From Polynucleobacter kasalickyi (GTDB taxonomy: Bacteria; Pseudomonadota; Gammaproteobacteria; Burkholderiales; Burkholderiaceae), in contig NZ_FWXJ01000018.1 of the NCBI RefSeq assembly GCF_900176405.1, positions 1 through 43,599 of the forward strand: a stretch of 43,599 bases of DNA, given 5' to 3'. The translations under genes were made by a program, and so were the position numbers. The notes below the pieces were generated by a model that searched no databases, was not told where the DNA came from, and was given only the letters and a program-made list of their open reading frames with translations. Of this stretch, positions 18,389-26,753 are shown piece by piece (the first letter of the stretch is position 1; every line of letters begins with the position of its first letter).

Positions 18389-19389
18389 AATAATAATTTA
18401 CTAAAATAATAGCTCAAGCAAGCAATGAAAGCCGTAGCTGGGATCGTTATCACCCAGGCCCAAATAATATTTTGCGCTAAGCCCCAACGAACTCCGCTTA
18501 TATGTTGAGTCGATCCAACACCAATGATTGCTCCGGTAATCGTATGAGTGGTTGATACAGGAATACCAAAACTGGACGCCAAAAATAAAGTAATAGCCCC
18601 ACCTGTTTCAGCACAAAAGCCACCAACCGGTTTTAACTTAGTTAAGCGACCACCCATTGTTCGAACAATGCGCCAGCCACCAAAGAAAGTCCCACAAGCA
18701 ATGGCAAAATAACAAGACAAAATGACTAAATATCCTGGCGAGTTACTGGATGCACTTAAGTAACCTCCAGAAATAAGAATTAACCAAATAATGCCAATTG
18801 TCTTTTGTGAATCGTTACCCCCATGACCGATGCTATAGGCTCCTGATGAAATTAACTGCAAATTGCGAAATAATTTATCAGTCATCGCAACCGACTTATT
18901 TTTGAAAATATGGGCTATCACCACCATAATGATGGAGCCTAAGATAAAGCCTAATAAGGGTGAGAGAAATATAAAAGCAATCGTCTTTAAAATCCCAGTC
19001 CAGACTAAAGCACTTAATCCCGCTTTAGGCAACGCAGCGCCAATTAAGCCGCCAATTAATGCATGTGAAGAACTTGATGGAATACCATATAACCAAGTAA
19101 TAAAATTCCACGATATAGCTCCCACTAGAGCGCCGAAGATAACATGCATGTCCACAATACTAGGAGTAATGATACCCTTGCCGATAGTCGCTGCGACAGT
19201 TAAAGGGAATATAAATAATGCTGATAAATTAAAAAATGCTGCAAATGCAACTGCTTGGTTAGGCCTTAGAACGCCTGTAGATACGATTGTTGCAATGGAG
19301 TTGGCTGCATCATGAAAACCATTCATGAAGTCGAAAGCTAATGCCAGAAAGATTAATAGGCCAATAACCAATAAAGATTCTTGTACCAT
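18385..19389 (-). CDS. pit: PiT-family inorganic phosphate transporter
   Basis: A 334-residue low-affinity phosphate:cation symporter with about ten membrane helices. It has the two PiT repeats: FDFMNGFHDAANSIATIVST with GIPSSSSHALIGG in the first half, and GHGGNDSQKTIGIIW with GIPVSTTHTITGAIIGVG in the second. The start ATG shares one base with the DUF47 stop (TAATG), giving translational coupling. DUF47-PiT pairs are a standard bacterial phosphate-uptake arrangement. Confidence 0.95.
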   Translation of the reverse strand: MVQESLLVIGLLIFLALAFDFMNGFHDAANSIATIVSTGVLRPNQAVAFAAFFNLSALFIFPLTVAATIGKGIITPSIVDMHVIFGALVGAISWNFITWLYGIPSSSSHALIGGLIGAALPKAGLSALVWTGILKTIAFIFLSPLLGFILGSIIMVVIAHIFKNKSVAMTDKLFRNLQLISSGAYSIGHGGNDSQKTIGIIWLILISGGYLSASSNSPGYLVILSCYFAIACGTFFGGWRIVRTMGGRLTKLKPVGGFCAETGGAITLFLASSFGIPVSTTHTITGAIIGVGSTQHISGVRWGLAQNIIWAWVITIPATAFIACLSYYFSKLLF

Positions 19390-20036
19390 TATGAATTTTC
19401 CAAAACGATGCTTTCAATAATATTTGCAACATCCTCGCACATATCAGTAATTGTTTCTAATAATTCGTAAATCACCTTTAGCTTGATTAACTCTTTAACA
19501 TCTTGGCAATCTAAGAAAAGACTACTCATCGCCGAACGCATAATCCGGTCAGAGTCTGACTCTAAAATATCAATTTCTTCGCAAGTTTTGAGTATGGCTA
19601 TTGCCGTATTTGCTTTACCAGTATCTGGCAACAATGAAACTGCATATTTGACTCTTTCGCAGGCCTTTAAGGAGAGGTCTGATAATCTCAGTATGTCGAT
19701 ATTCACTTGATTCACGTTATACAAAATTAGCACCTCTGCCGTATCTTGAATAGCGTCGGCGATGTCGTCCATTTTGTTAATCAACTCATGAATCTGTTCT
19801 CTGTCAATCGGGGTAATAAAGGTCTTATGAACCAGACGATTTACTTCTTTTGTCACACGATCTGCAGCATGTTCAGAGTCATCTATAGTCGCAATATTTT
19901 GATTTCGTGAGTTAATATCACTATAGTTATCTACTAAATCTTTTAAGCCCTGTGCGGTTTTTAATACAAATCCAGCATGCTGATTGAACAGGTCAAAAAA
20001 CACATCATTTTTAGGTAAAAATTTGCTAAAAAACAT
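19389..20036 (-). CDS. DUF47 (PhoU-like) partner of PiT
   Basis: A 215-residue all-helical PhoU-like protein of the DUF47 family, the cytosolic partner of PiT transporters, thought to gate or regulate them. The start is set at the ATG at 20036 (MFFSKFLPKNDVFFDLFNQH), which is the family's usual N-terminus. A longer frame from a TTG at 20072 adds 12 unlike residues. Helices with DSEHAADRVTKEVNRLVHKT and MDDIADAIQDTAEV carry the acidic metal-binding positions of PhoU folds. Confidence 0.9.
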   Translation of the reverse strand: MFFSKFLPKNDVFFDLFNQHAGFVLKTAQGLKDLVDNYSDINSRNQNIATIDDSEHAADRVTKEVNRLVHKTFITPIDREQIHELINKMDDIADAIQDTAEVLILYNVNQVNIDILRLSDLSLKACERVKYAVSLLPDTGKANTAIAILKTCEEIDILESDSDRIMRSAMSSLFLDCQDVKELIKLKVIYELLETITDMCEDVANIIESIVLENS

Positions 20037-20176
20037 AAATTTGTCTAGGCCTATATAAGTATTGTCATACAATTGTAACGAAGCCGTAACAGTTTCATGG
20101 AATTAATTTAAAAATATTTCGTTATTTTTGATGTTTATCAATCCTCACCCATTGCACTCACTGGGAATCAAATAAC

Positions 20177-21019
20177 TTACAGTTTTGGCTTATAAAGACT
20201 TACAGCATTGTGCCAAAGGCTTTTTCTAGATTCCGTAGGGCCTAAAATTTGTTGAATGAGCTCAATATCGGAAGCTTGAAAAGGGCGCTTCGCACGGGTT
20301 GATGGCAAATCTGTGCCAAACATTAGTGCTGTTGAATTACGCTCAGCAATTCGTTCAATTGCCTTCGAAACATTCATATTCACTCGACCAAATCCAGTAA
20401 GTTTAATTTTGGCACCTGCATCCACTAAATCAAGAATGACAGGTAGTCCTTCCTCATTCATCCCCATATGATCGATAACAATTTGTGGAAGTTTTGAAAG
20501 TTTTGCCACATGTGGCTTTAAGGCCACAGAATCTGCATAAATTTCTGCATGCCATTTCCCAACAGCGTGAGCCCGATTTGCTAATGAAACAATATCATCA
20601 ATGGTATCAATCCGACCACGAAATACATTGAAGCGAAGTCCTCTTACACCAATTGAAGATAGGTTAACAATTTCTTCATCTGGCACATCGGGTGGAACTT
20701 GAGTTATCCCAACCCAACGGGGTCCAAGTTGCGGAAGTGTTGCTCTTAAATAGGTCTGATCATACCCATGGAATGAGCCGGATACGATGGCTCCAGACGT
20801 GATCCCAAGAGGGATTGTTTGTTGCCGGTATTCCTCTAATGTAAAAGAGGGTGGAACATACCCCTGATTAGGTACGATGGGATAACGTTTATCAATGATA
20901 TGACAATGCGCATCAAAGATATCAGGTAATCGCGGACCGGTGCTACAACCAACTAACGAAAGTCCAGTAAAGGCTCCCGCGCCAAGTAGTAATTTACGAC
21001 GATCAATATTTTTAATCAT
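20177..21019 (-). CDS. Tat-exported lipoprotein-type amidohydrolase (Amidohydro_2)
   Basis: A 280-residue TIM-barrel metal-dependent hydrolase of the ACMSD/amidohydrolase-2 family. The leader has a twin-arginine motif and a lipobox (DRRKLLLGAGAF, then LVGC), suggesting Tat export and lipid anchoring. Metal-site motifs are DAHCHI (HxH), VIDHMG and FGTDLPS. I start at the ATG at 21019 (MIKNIDRRK); a frame from a TTG at 21082 would place 21 residues before the leader. Relatives act as lactonases or decarboxylases on carboxylic substrates, mostly in the cytosol, so export is noteworthy. Confidence 0.8.
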   Translation of the reverse strand: MIKNIDRRKLLLGAGAFTGLSLVGCSTGPRLPDIFDAHCHIIDKRYPIVPNQGYVPPSFTLEEYRQQTIPLGITSGAIVSGSFHGYDQTYLRATLPQLGPRWVGITQVPPDVPDEEIVNLSSIGVRGLRFNVFRGRIDTIDDIVSLANRAHAVGKWHAEIYADSVALKPHVAKLSKLPQIVIDHMGMNEEGLPVILDLVDAGAKIKLTGFGRVNMNVSKAIERIAERNSTALMFGTDLPSTRAKRPFQASDIELIQQILGPTESRKSLWHNAVSLYKPKL

Positions 21020-21185
21020 ATGTTTGAAAATTAAGTGAGTTTTAGGATGTATTTCTCGTTGATAAAAGAATCTATCTACCAATGGTAATTTAATGTGACC
21101 TGAATGTCTCAGATGATGATGAAAAGATCATTTTGCTAAGCCACACAGCGACTGTTAGAGCAAACAATTTAGAACTCTTATTTTC

Positions 21186-21583
21186 TTATCCAACCAATTT
21201 ATACAACGACCAACTCAAATTAATAACTACTAACCCTATCAGCGTAAAAAAGTAAATTTCATCCCCAGAACCCGCTTACTAAAATCTGGTGGCGGCGTAT
21301 TAATCCCTTTCGCGTGGATTAGACGACCAATGATGAGTGTGACACCTGGAATAAGTACTAGCCACCAAGGTGCGCCATTTAATTCGAGGCATGCAATCAA
21401 AATGACCCCAATTGGAACATACTCAGCAAAATTTCCTTGAGCACGAATAGCTCTCTCTAACTCTTCATGACCACCACTGCCTAAACCAACTTTATTCTTA
21501 CGCCTCAAGTTAATAACAGCAAATGAGAGTTGGATGAAGATTATTGTTAAAAAAGCGGCAATGGTTGAGGTAACGAATAACAT
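21186..21583 (-). pseudogene. MAPEG-family membrane protein, frameshifted near the C-terminus
   Basis: The frame from the ATG at 21583 gives 114 residues ending KFTFLR and stopping at 21239. It has the MAPEG signature ERAIRAQGNFAEYVP and three membrane segments. The intact paralogue at 40250-40645 continues TFFTLISLGVFNLGWSLYRL. Here adding one T in the run at 21246-21251 (A6 on plus) restores TFFTLIGLVVINLSWSLYKL and a stop at 21186-21188, for ~132 residues. So a single-base loss removed the fourth helix. This could be true decay or a homopolymer sequencing error. MAPEG proteins are glutathione-linked or eicosanoid-type membrane enzymes; this bacterial branch is uncharacterised. Confidence 0.8.
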
Positions 21584-21636
21584 TTAAAACTCCTATTAGA
21601 AATATTAGCTTATCAGAAATCACCACGCCAGTATTT

Positions 21637-21846
21637 CTATACAGGATCAATGTGAGTCATCACATTCAAAACAGGTAACTCTTTCATAATTCGATTTCTA
21701 GCACTTAAGGCAATATCGTGTCCGACTTGAACCGTAGCGTTCGCATCCACATCGATGTGAACATCCACTAAAATCATATCCCCCATCTTCCTTGTTCTCC
21801 AATCATGAAAGCCCATCACGCCGTCCGTAACTTGATTAATAGACAT
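21637..21846 (-). pseudogene. Cation-diffusion-facilitator (CDF) C-terminal domain remnant
   Basis: The frame encodes about 69 residues, starting MSINQVTDGVMGFHDWRTRK, with GDMILVDVHIDVDANATV and THIDP. This is the cytosolic C-terminal domain of CDF metal exporters (GVxGxHDLRTR...VDVHIxVD...HxDP). The six-helix transport domain is absent. Directly upstream, overlapping by 11 bases, is the 3' end of a TupA-like gene. This looks like a deletion or insertion junction that cut off the CDF gene. Translation as a small soluble domain, coupled to the upstream stop, cannot be excluded. Confidence 0.75.
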
Positions 21847-22696
21847 ACTGTTTGGCATAGGCCGCGTCATTATAGAGTGCCTCGGAATACTTATCATTGC
21901 CGTAATCGCGAATGATTTTTTGTCCTGCGGCAGAACCCACAAAACGAATAAATTTTAGTGCTGTTTCTCTCCCGGACGTAGAACTCTGAGGAGCGCATAA
22001 TGCGTCATAGGTATTTACTAAAAACTTATCACCGCGATACAAAATCTCTAACTGAGGGGCAACATTCTTTTCTGCCACCCAAGTACTACTATCCGTCATG
22101 AAATAGGCATTCTCGTCATTGGCTCTTTTCAAAGAAGCCGTCATAAAGTCATTGGTCACAATGTACCAATTACCTACAGGAGTTATGCCTGCATTTTTCC
22201 ATATATCCATTTCTTTAACATGCGTGCCACTCTTGTCGCCGCGAGAAATAAAATTCGCTTGGGCTCCGGCAATCTTAGCGTAAGCATTCGCTCCACTAGT
22301 CGCCATTTTAATGTTGGCGGGATCAAATTTGGGGCCAACAATATAAAACTCGTTGGAGCCAATCAAGGTTCTATCGGTAGCCCATCCCTCTGCCAATGCT
22401 TTATTCACTGCCTCTGGTGCATGCACCATGATCATGTCCACTTGTTTCGTCTTCAACAAGTTTAAAGATGCTCCGCTACCAGCTTTAATCCACTCCATCT
22501 GGGCATTTTCTTTTTTACCAAACTCTTCACCTAATACTTTCAGTAGTCCCAACTCTCCTGGACTCCCCGTTGCTAGCTTATAAACATTTGCGCCAGCCCC
22601 ATATACAGCTTCTACCTTTATTTCAGACTGAGCCATACCTTGCAATCCAATCAAACAAAACGTTATACCAAAAATGACCTGAATGAATTTTGACAT
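21836..22696 (-). CDS. TupA-like ABC substrate-binding protein (oxyanion type), second copy
   Basis: A 286-residue periplasmic binding protein with a signal peptide (residues 1-22, ending QGMAQ). Tungstate/molybdate-family features include VDMIMVHAPEA, FISRGDKSGTHVKE and a KFIRFVGSAAGQKII C-terminal helix. It lacks the N-terminal TTxSTExSGL anion loop of classical TupA; a divergent YGAGANVYKLATG stands there. It lies 6 bp downstream of the classical TupA gene, so the two are probably one transcript. It may bind another anion. The 3' end overlaps the CDF remnant. Confidence 0.75.
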   Translation of the reverse strand: MSKFIQVIFGITFCLIGLQGMAQSEIKVEAVYGAGANVYKLATGSPGELGLLKVLGEEFGKKENAQMEWIKAGSGASLNLLKTKQVDMIMVHAPEAVNKALAEGWATDRTLIGSNEFYIVGPKFDPANIKMATSGANAYAKIAGAQANFISRGDKSGTHVKEMDIWKNAGITPVGNWYIVTNDFMTASLKRANDENAYFMTDSSTWVAEKNVAPQLEILYRGDKFLVNTYDALCAPQSSTSGRETALKFIRFVGSAAGQKIIRDYGNDKYSEALYNDAAYAKQYVY

Positions 22697-22702
22697 TATT
22701 TA

Positions 22703-23512
22703 TTACTTTGCATTAGGGAAGAAGAGTTGCTTACCTTCAATCTTGTAGAGAGAAATAACCTCTTGACCCTCTTTAGAAATGATCCAATCAATGAAGTCTT
22801 GTCCTTCTTTAGCCTTTACATGAGCAAATTTTGCGGGATTAACCAACATCACACCGTATTGATTAAAGAGTTGAGGATCTCCTTCGACCAATATTTCTAA
22901 ATCACCCCGATTTTTAAATGCTAACCATGTCCCACGGTCTGCCAAGATATAGCCATTCATCGCCGAAGCTGAATTTAAAGCCGGACCCATACCACTACCA
23001 GTGTCTTTGTACCATCCCATATCTTTATTTGGCTCGATACCTGCCGACTTCCAATAGCGAAGTTCAGCTGCATGAGTGCCGCTCTTATCGCCTCTAGAAA
23101 TAAACGTCGTTTTTACATTTGCAATTTTTTGCAACGCTAATTTAATATCTTTCCCACCAGCAATTTTGGCTGGATCAGCCTTAGGTCCAATTAACACAAA
23201 GTCGTTATACATTACTTCATATCGCTTGGTTGAAAAGCTCTCAGATAAGAACTTTAATTCGGCATCCTTATCATGCACAAAGACCACATCCGCATCTCCA
23301 CGACGTCCAATATCTAAAGCTTGTCCAGTGCCAACAGCAACAACTTTGACATCTACTCCGGATTTATTTTTATAGATCGGTAGCAGGAAACCAAATAAAC
23401 CTGATTGCTCTGTAGACGTTGTTGATGAAACAACAATGGATTTCTGTGCAAATGATGGAGATGCAATAGCAATAGTGATTGCCAAAAGACCTACGGAAAA
23501 TTGACGGCGCAT
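22703..23512 (-). CDS. tupA: Tungstate ABC transporter substrate-binding protein
   Basis: A 269-residue periplasmic receptor with a signal peptide (residues 1-22, ending SFAQ) followed by the TupA anion-binding loop SSTTSTEQSGLF. It also has DADVVFVHDKDAE, FISRGDKSGTHAAEL and DRGTWLAFKNRGDL. Classical TupA proteins bind tungstate very tightly and feed it to TupB (permease) and TupC (ATPase). Neither is present in the window; the operon continues instead with a second binding protein and a truncated CDF gene. A ModE-type regulator lies 40 bp upstream on the same strand. Confidence 0.87.
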   Translation of the reverse strand: MRRQFSVGLLAITIAIASPSFAQKSIVVSSTTSTEQSGLFGFLLPIYKNKSGVDVKVVAVGTGQALDIGRRGDADVVFVHDKDAELKFLSESFSTKRYEVMYNDFVLIGPKADPAKIAGGKDIKLALQKIANVKTTFISRGDKSGTHAAELRYWKSAGIEPNKDMGWYKDTGSGMGPALNSASAMNGYILADRGTWLAFKNRGDLEILVEGDPQLFNQYGVMLVNPAKFAHVKAKEGQDFIDWIISKEGQEVISLYKIEGKQLFFPNAK

Positions 23513-23552
23513 TTGATGATTCCTGTATATTAAAAGTTAATACGAAAATTTT

Positions 23553-24578
23553 TTAAATCCAACTAATAATTTGACTATTAAGACTAACGGCTTTATATCC
23601 TGGCATTGCTTCAGAGTTACTTCGAATTTTTTTAATGAGTTTTTTGGCGATACTCTGAGTTGCGACATCTTTTTTCATTGCCACAAAAAAGATCTCGTCT
23701 TTTAATGGGATAAAATTTAAGCCATTTTCTAATGCAATATTTTTTACACCAATTCCTACGTCGGCCTTCCCCGCCAAGATTGCATTTGAAATAGCGGTAT
23801 GTGTGAACTCTTCATGATCGTAGCCATTAATTTCTGACGGACTAATTGCTTCATCCTTTAATAAGCTGTCTAATAATAGTCGCGTCCCTGACCCAGTCTG
23901 TCTATTAATAAAACGTACTTTAGGATTCGTTAAGTCGGCAATCGACTGAATTCCCAATGGGTTTCCCTTTTTAACAATTAAGCCTTGTATCCTTTTCATT
24001 ACTGGATATATTTGTAGATCATTTTTAGATAAGTGGCTATGAATAACTTTTGATCTCTTCTTATCAGACACATGGTATCCAGCCAAATCGGCCTCATTGT
24101 TTAATAATTTCTCTAATGCCTCACTAGAGCCAGCAATTTTTAAATCAAATCCTTTCACCTCACTTACAGACTGTTGAATAATTGCGTCGCTACTCGACGC
24201 AAATCTCCAGCGCCTGTCATTTTCAATTCCTAGCTCACCAATTTTCTTGGCTAGTATTTCTTGATAAGGTTTGACATATTGCTGATTACTATCCCGCAGG
24301 TCATCAATAAATTTAAGAAAGAACTCTCCAAAACTAGTTAACTTGGAGCCATGACCCTTGGTTCTAATGATGATTGGTGTTAATAACGCATCCTCTACGG
24401 AATTCAATTTTTCCCAGGCACCCCGGTAAGATGTACCAGCTTTTTTCGCTGCTTCAATCAATGAAGAACCCGCCTTGATATCTTTGAGAATTGCAGACAG
24501 CCATAATAGGTCGACTGAATCCTCTCCGCCAAGACGTGGATTTACAGTAGTGATAGATGGGCGAACTTGAATTTGCAT
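23553..24578 (-). CDS. ModE-like HTH regulator fused to periplasmic-binding-protein-like domain
   Basis: A 341-residue cytoplasmic regulator. Residues ~20-95 form a ModE/LysR-type winged helix (LWLSAILKDIKAGSSLIEAA, KAGTSYRGAWEKL). Residues ~125-325 are a PBP-like domain (DLAGYHVS, GTRLLLDSLL, ADVGIGVKNIA), PF12727-type. Such fusions sense molybdate/tungstate or a molybdenum-cofactor-related signal and regulate the adjacent transporter genes. It is the first gene of a minus-strand run regulator-tupA-tupA-like. There is no signal peptide. Confidence 0.83.
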   Translation of the reverse strand: MQIQVRPSITTVNPRLGGEDSVDLLWLSAILKDIKAGSSLIEAAKKAGTSYRGAWEKLNSVEDALLTPIIIRTKGHGSKLTSFGEFFLKFIDDLRDSNQQYVKPYQEILAKKIGELGIENDRRWRFASSSDAIIQQSVSEVKGFDLKIAGSSEALEKLLNNEADLAGYHVSDKKRSKVIHSHLSKNDLQIYPVMKRIQGLIVKKGNPLGIQSIADLTNPKVRFINRQTGSGTRLLLDSLLKDEAISPSEINGYDHEEFTHTAISNAILAGKADVGIGVKNIALENGLNFIPLKDEIFFVAMKKDVATQSIAKKLIKKIRSNSEAMPGYKAVSLNSQIISWI

Positions 24579-24947
24579 ATGTAATTTATTACCAATTGAA
24601 ATGTTCTTTAAAATATTTTACTTTATTTATTAATTGTTAACTTATTGTTCATACAGATGCATTAATGACTTCACCTAACGTTTCGCTAATCAATCATTGA
24701 AGTGCGATTTTCAATTTCTATTGAAGATTATTCGTTTTCTGAAAATCAATTTTTTTTACTCTAGGAACTTATCAGCAATTCAAAAAATATCTACAGGTGG
24801 TTTATAAATATTAAAGCTCCGTTATGAACGTTTTCAACCTCCTTGCTAGACTAAAACCCTTATAAATAACTATCTTTTTAGGGCTTTTTTAGAAGCTAAT
24901 TTCTTGCTTACTTTTTAGATTTTCTTCAACATCTTTATAATCATGAA
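24579..24947. promoter_or_regulatory. 369-bp divergent promoter region with possible attenuator
   Basis: The gap between the ModE-like gene and the barrel protein is very AT-rich. CTAAAACCCT (24850-24859) and AGGGCTTTTTTAG (24879-24891) can pair imperfectly and end in T6, resembling a terminator in the leader of the plus-strand gene. I see no known riboswitch; the molybdenum-cofactor motif was considered and not recognised. Confidence 0.3.
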
Positions 24948-25700
24948 ATGTTTTTACAACTTCATTTTTCCAAATTTCCTTTTTTTACTCTCTTATTTTT
25001 TGCAATAAGTGGCAACGCTATTTCTGCTCCTTTTGAAATCAAAGTTCATGATGAGCTGATTGCCGATTACCAACACTCAGCATTTGAAATTGAAACAAAC
25101 TTATACCAAGCCCCTGCCTCGCAAGGTTTCAAAAGTAATATTTTTCAAACTAGGCTTGAGTATGGATATGGCATTACAGAAAAGAGTGAAATTGGCATCA
25201 ACATCTATCTCAGCAATTACAACGGCGTGAGCTATGTGAATGGCGGCAAGATCAGTCATCTGTATATTCCAACCCACGATGAAGAAGGTTTTTGGCACTA
25301 TGGCGTCAAGAATGAAATTAATTACATCAAAGATGTCGACGGGGTAGAAACCACCTTTTATGAATTTACTCCGATACTTGCATTGCAATTGAAAGACTGG
25401 CGATTTACGGTAAATCCCAGCATCGATATGACACTCAACAAGAACAGTACCGTCACATTTTCACCGTCGGCCAAAATTGCTTACCACCTAACTCATACGA
25501 TTGATATTGGTACGGAATATTATGCTGACAACTTGCCAATTAAAGGTTTGTATACCGTTACTCAACAACCTAATACAGCCTATTTAGTAATGGATGTTAA
25601 ATCCGGCAAATCAACATTTCATTTTGGAGTAGGTAAGGGTGTTACTTCTGTGAGTGATAATTGGGTAGTAAAGCTCACAGCCGCCCTGAACTTTAATTAG
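24948..25700 (+). CDS. Probable outer-membrane beta-barrel protein
   Basis: A 250-residue exported protein with a signal peptide (residues 1-27, ending AISA) and alternating polar/hydrophobic strands rich in aromatic residues, such as FQTRLEYGYGITEKSEIGIN, WRFTVNPSIDM and KSTFHFGVGKG. It ends in a strand, VKLTAALNFN. This is typical of uncharacterised neisserial/burkholderial outer-membrane proteins of ~10 strands. I recognise no named family. The start is at the ATG at 24948; an ATG 5 bp earlier is in another frame. It diverges from the tungstate regulator. Confidence 0.65.
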   Translation: MFLQLHFSKFPFFTLLFFAISGNAISAPFEIKVHDELIADYQHSAFEIETNLYQAPASQGFKSNIFQTRLEYGYGITEKSEIGINIYLSNYNGVSYVNGGKISHLYIPTHDEEGFWHYGVKNEINYIKDVDGVETTFYEFTPILALQLKDWRFTVNPSIDMTLNKNSTVTFSPSAKIAYHLTHTIDIGTEYYADNLPIKGLYTVTQQPNTAYLVMDVKSGKSTFHFGVGKGVTSVSDNWVVKLTAALNFN

Positions 25701-25724
25701 TTCATGACCAAAAGATCATGAACT
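25699..25724. terminator. Hairpin between convergent genes
   Basis: AGTTCATGA (25699-25707) and TCATGAACT (25716-25724) form a perfect 9-bp stem with an 8-base loop, partly covering the barrel-protein stop codon. It is not followed by a T-run. It is the most stable structure between this gene and the convergent metallo-hydrolase. Confidence 0.55.
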
Positions 25725-25786
25725 TAATCTGTCACTACGAAAAATAAATCAATTACTCAAAATTAAGCCCCTCATTACAAACTTCT

Positions 25787-26701
25787 TCAGGGCAGTGTAA
25801 TCAATTCTCCAAGGCCGGAATGATCATGCTTGTCACCAAAAATCTTCGTAAGTTCCACTTGCGCAAAATGTCCCGTACAATGACCAGCTGCAACCCTTTG
25901 CAGCTTCCATTTATCTTTAAAATTTGTCACCGTTTGCTTCACTACCTCATCTGATTTGTCGACTAAATGCAGGCCACCAGCAATCGTGTAAATATTGGGG
26001 CTAATTTCACTTACCTTCGTTAATATTTTCTCAATACCAGGATGAGAGCACCCTACGATTACCGCTAACCCTTTGGGAGTTTTAATGGCCATTGAGACCT
26101 CAGCGAGCTCTAAAGTGCCCTTAACGTCTGATACCGTTCTAACCAGAAAAATATTTGGCAGTACTTCCGTTGTATCTATGATACGTGTAATATTTTTATT
26201 TTTCCAAGGCGAATCGATACTATCTTTACTAACTTTGCCATCAAAATACTGAAGATCTTCGGGCAATAAATCAACCTGCCTTTGTAGAGCTTGTGGCGCA
26301 CTGAAAGGAGTTCCAAAAGAGCCGGTCTCTAGCGGTGCATAGATAACAACATTGGGATTCTTTTCAAGTACATAAGCTAATCCGCTCGTATGGTCCCCAT
26401 GCCTGTGTGAGAGGACGACAAAATCAATTTTAGTGAGATCAATTTTGAGTTTATTGACGTTCTCTTTAAAACCCTCATATCGGCCGCCCGTGTCAAATAG
26501 AATTCTCTTACCATCATATTCAACTAAAGCCGAGTATCCCCAACCACGTTCCAGATCAGAAGGTTTACCAAAGGCATCATAAATAATGGTTACCTTGCCA
26601 CCAGATGGTTCTTTTCCATTCGCTGCTGCAAGCTCATAGATGAATGAGAGGCTGATCAATGAAATGATTGCCATTACGCTTAGTGATAATAATTTTTTCA
26701 T
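25787..26701 (-). CDS. Exported metallo-beta-lactamase-fold hydrolase
   Basis: A 304-residue MBL-fold protein with a signal peptide or anchor (residues 1-27). The zinc motif is SHRHGDH (His99, His101, Asp103, His104). Further metal and substrate positions are GCSHPGIEKI, AGGLHL and the terminal AAGHCTGH. The GCSHxG plus GHCTG pattern fits the branch annotated as dihydropteroate-type phosphate synthase-like MBL hydrolases, of broad and mostly unknown function. Export makes a folate-type reaction unlikely. It follows the tartrate-dehydratase-like gene by 52 bp on the same strand. Confidence 0.8.
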   Translation of the reverse strand: MKKLLSLSVMAIISLISLSFIYELAAANGKEPSGGKVTIIYDAFGKPSDLERGWGYSALVEYDGKRILFDTGGRYEGFKENVNKLKIDLTKIDFVVLSHRHGDHTSGLAYVLEKNPNVVIYAPLETGSFGTPFSAPQALQRQVDLLPEDLQYFDGKVSKDSIDSPWKNKNITRIIDTTEVLPNIFLVRTVSDVKGTLELAEVSMAIKTPKGLAVIVGCSHPGIEKILTKVSEISPNIYTIAGGLHLVDKSDEVVKQTVTNFKDKWKLQRVAAGHCTGHFAQVELTKIFGDKHDHSGLGELITLP

Positions 26702-26753
26702 AAATTTTGTCTTTGATTAATTTTTAGTCGTTTAGGTTGCTTTTATATAACCA

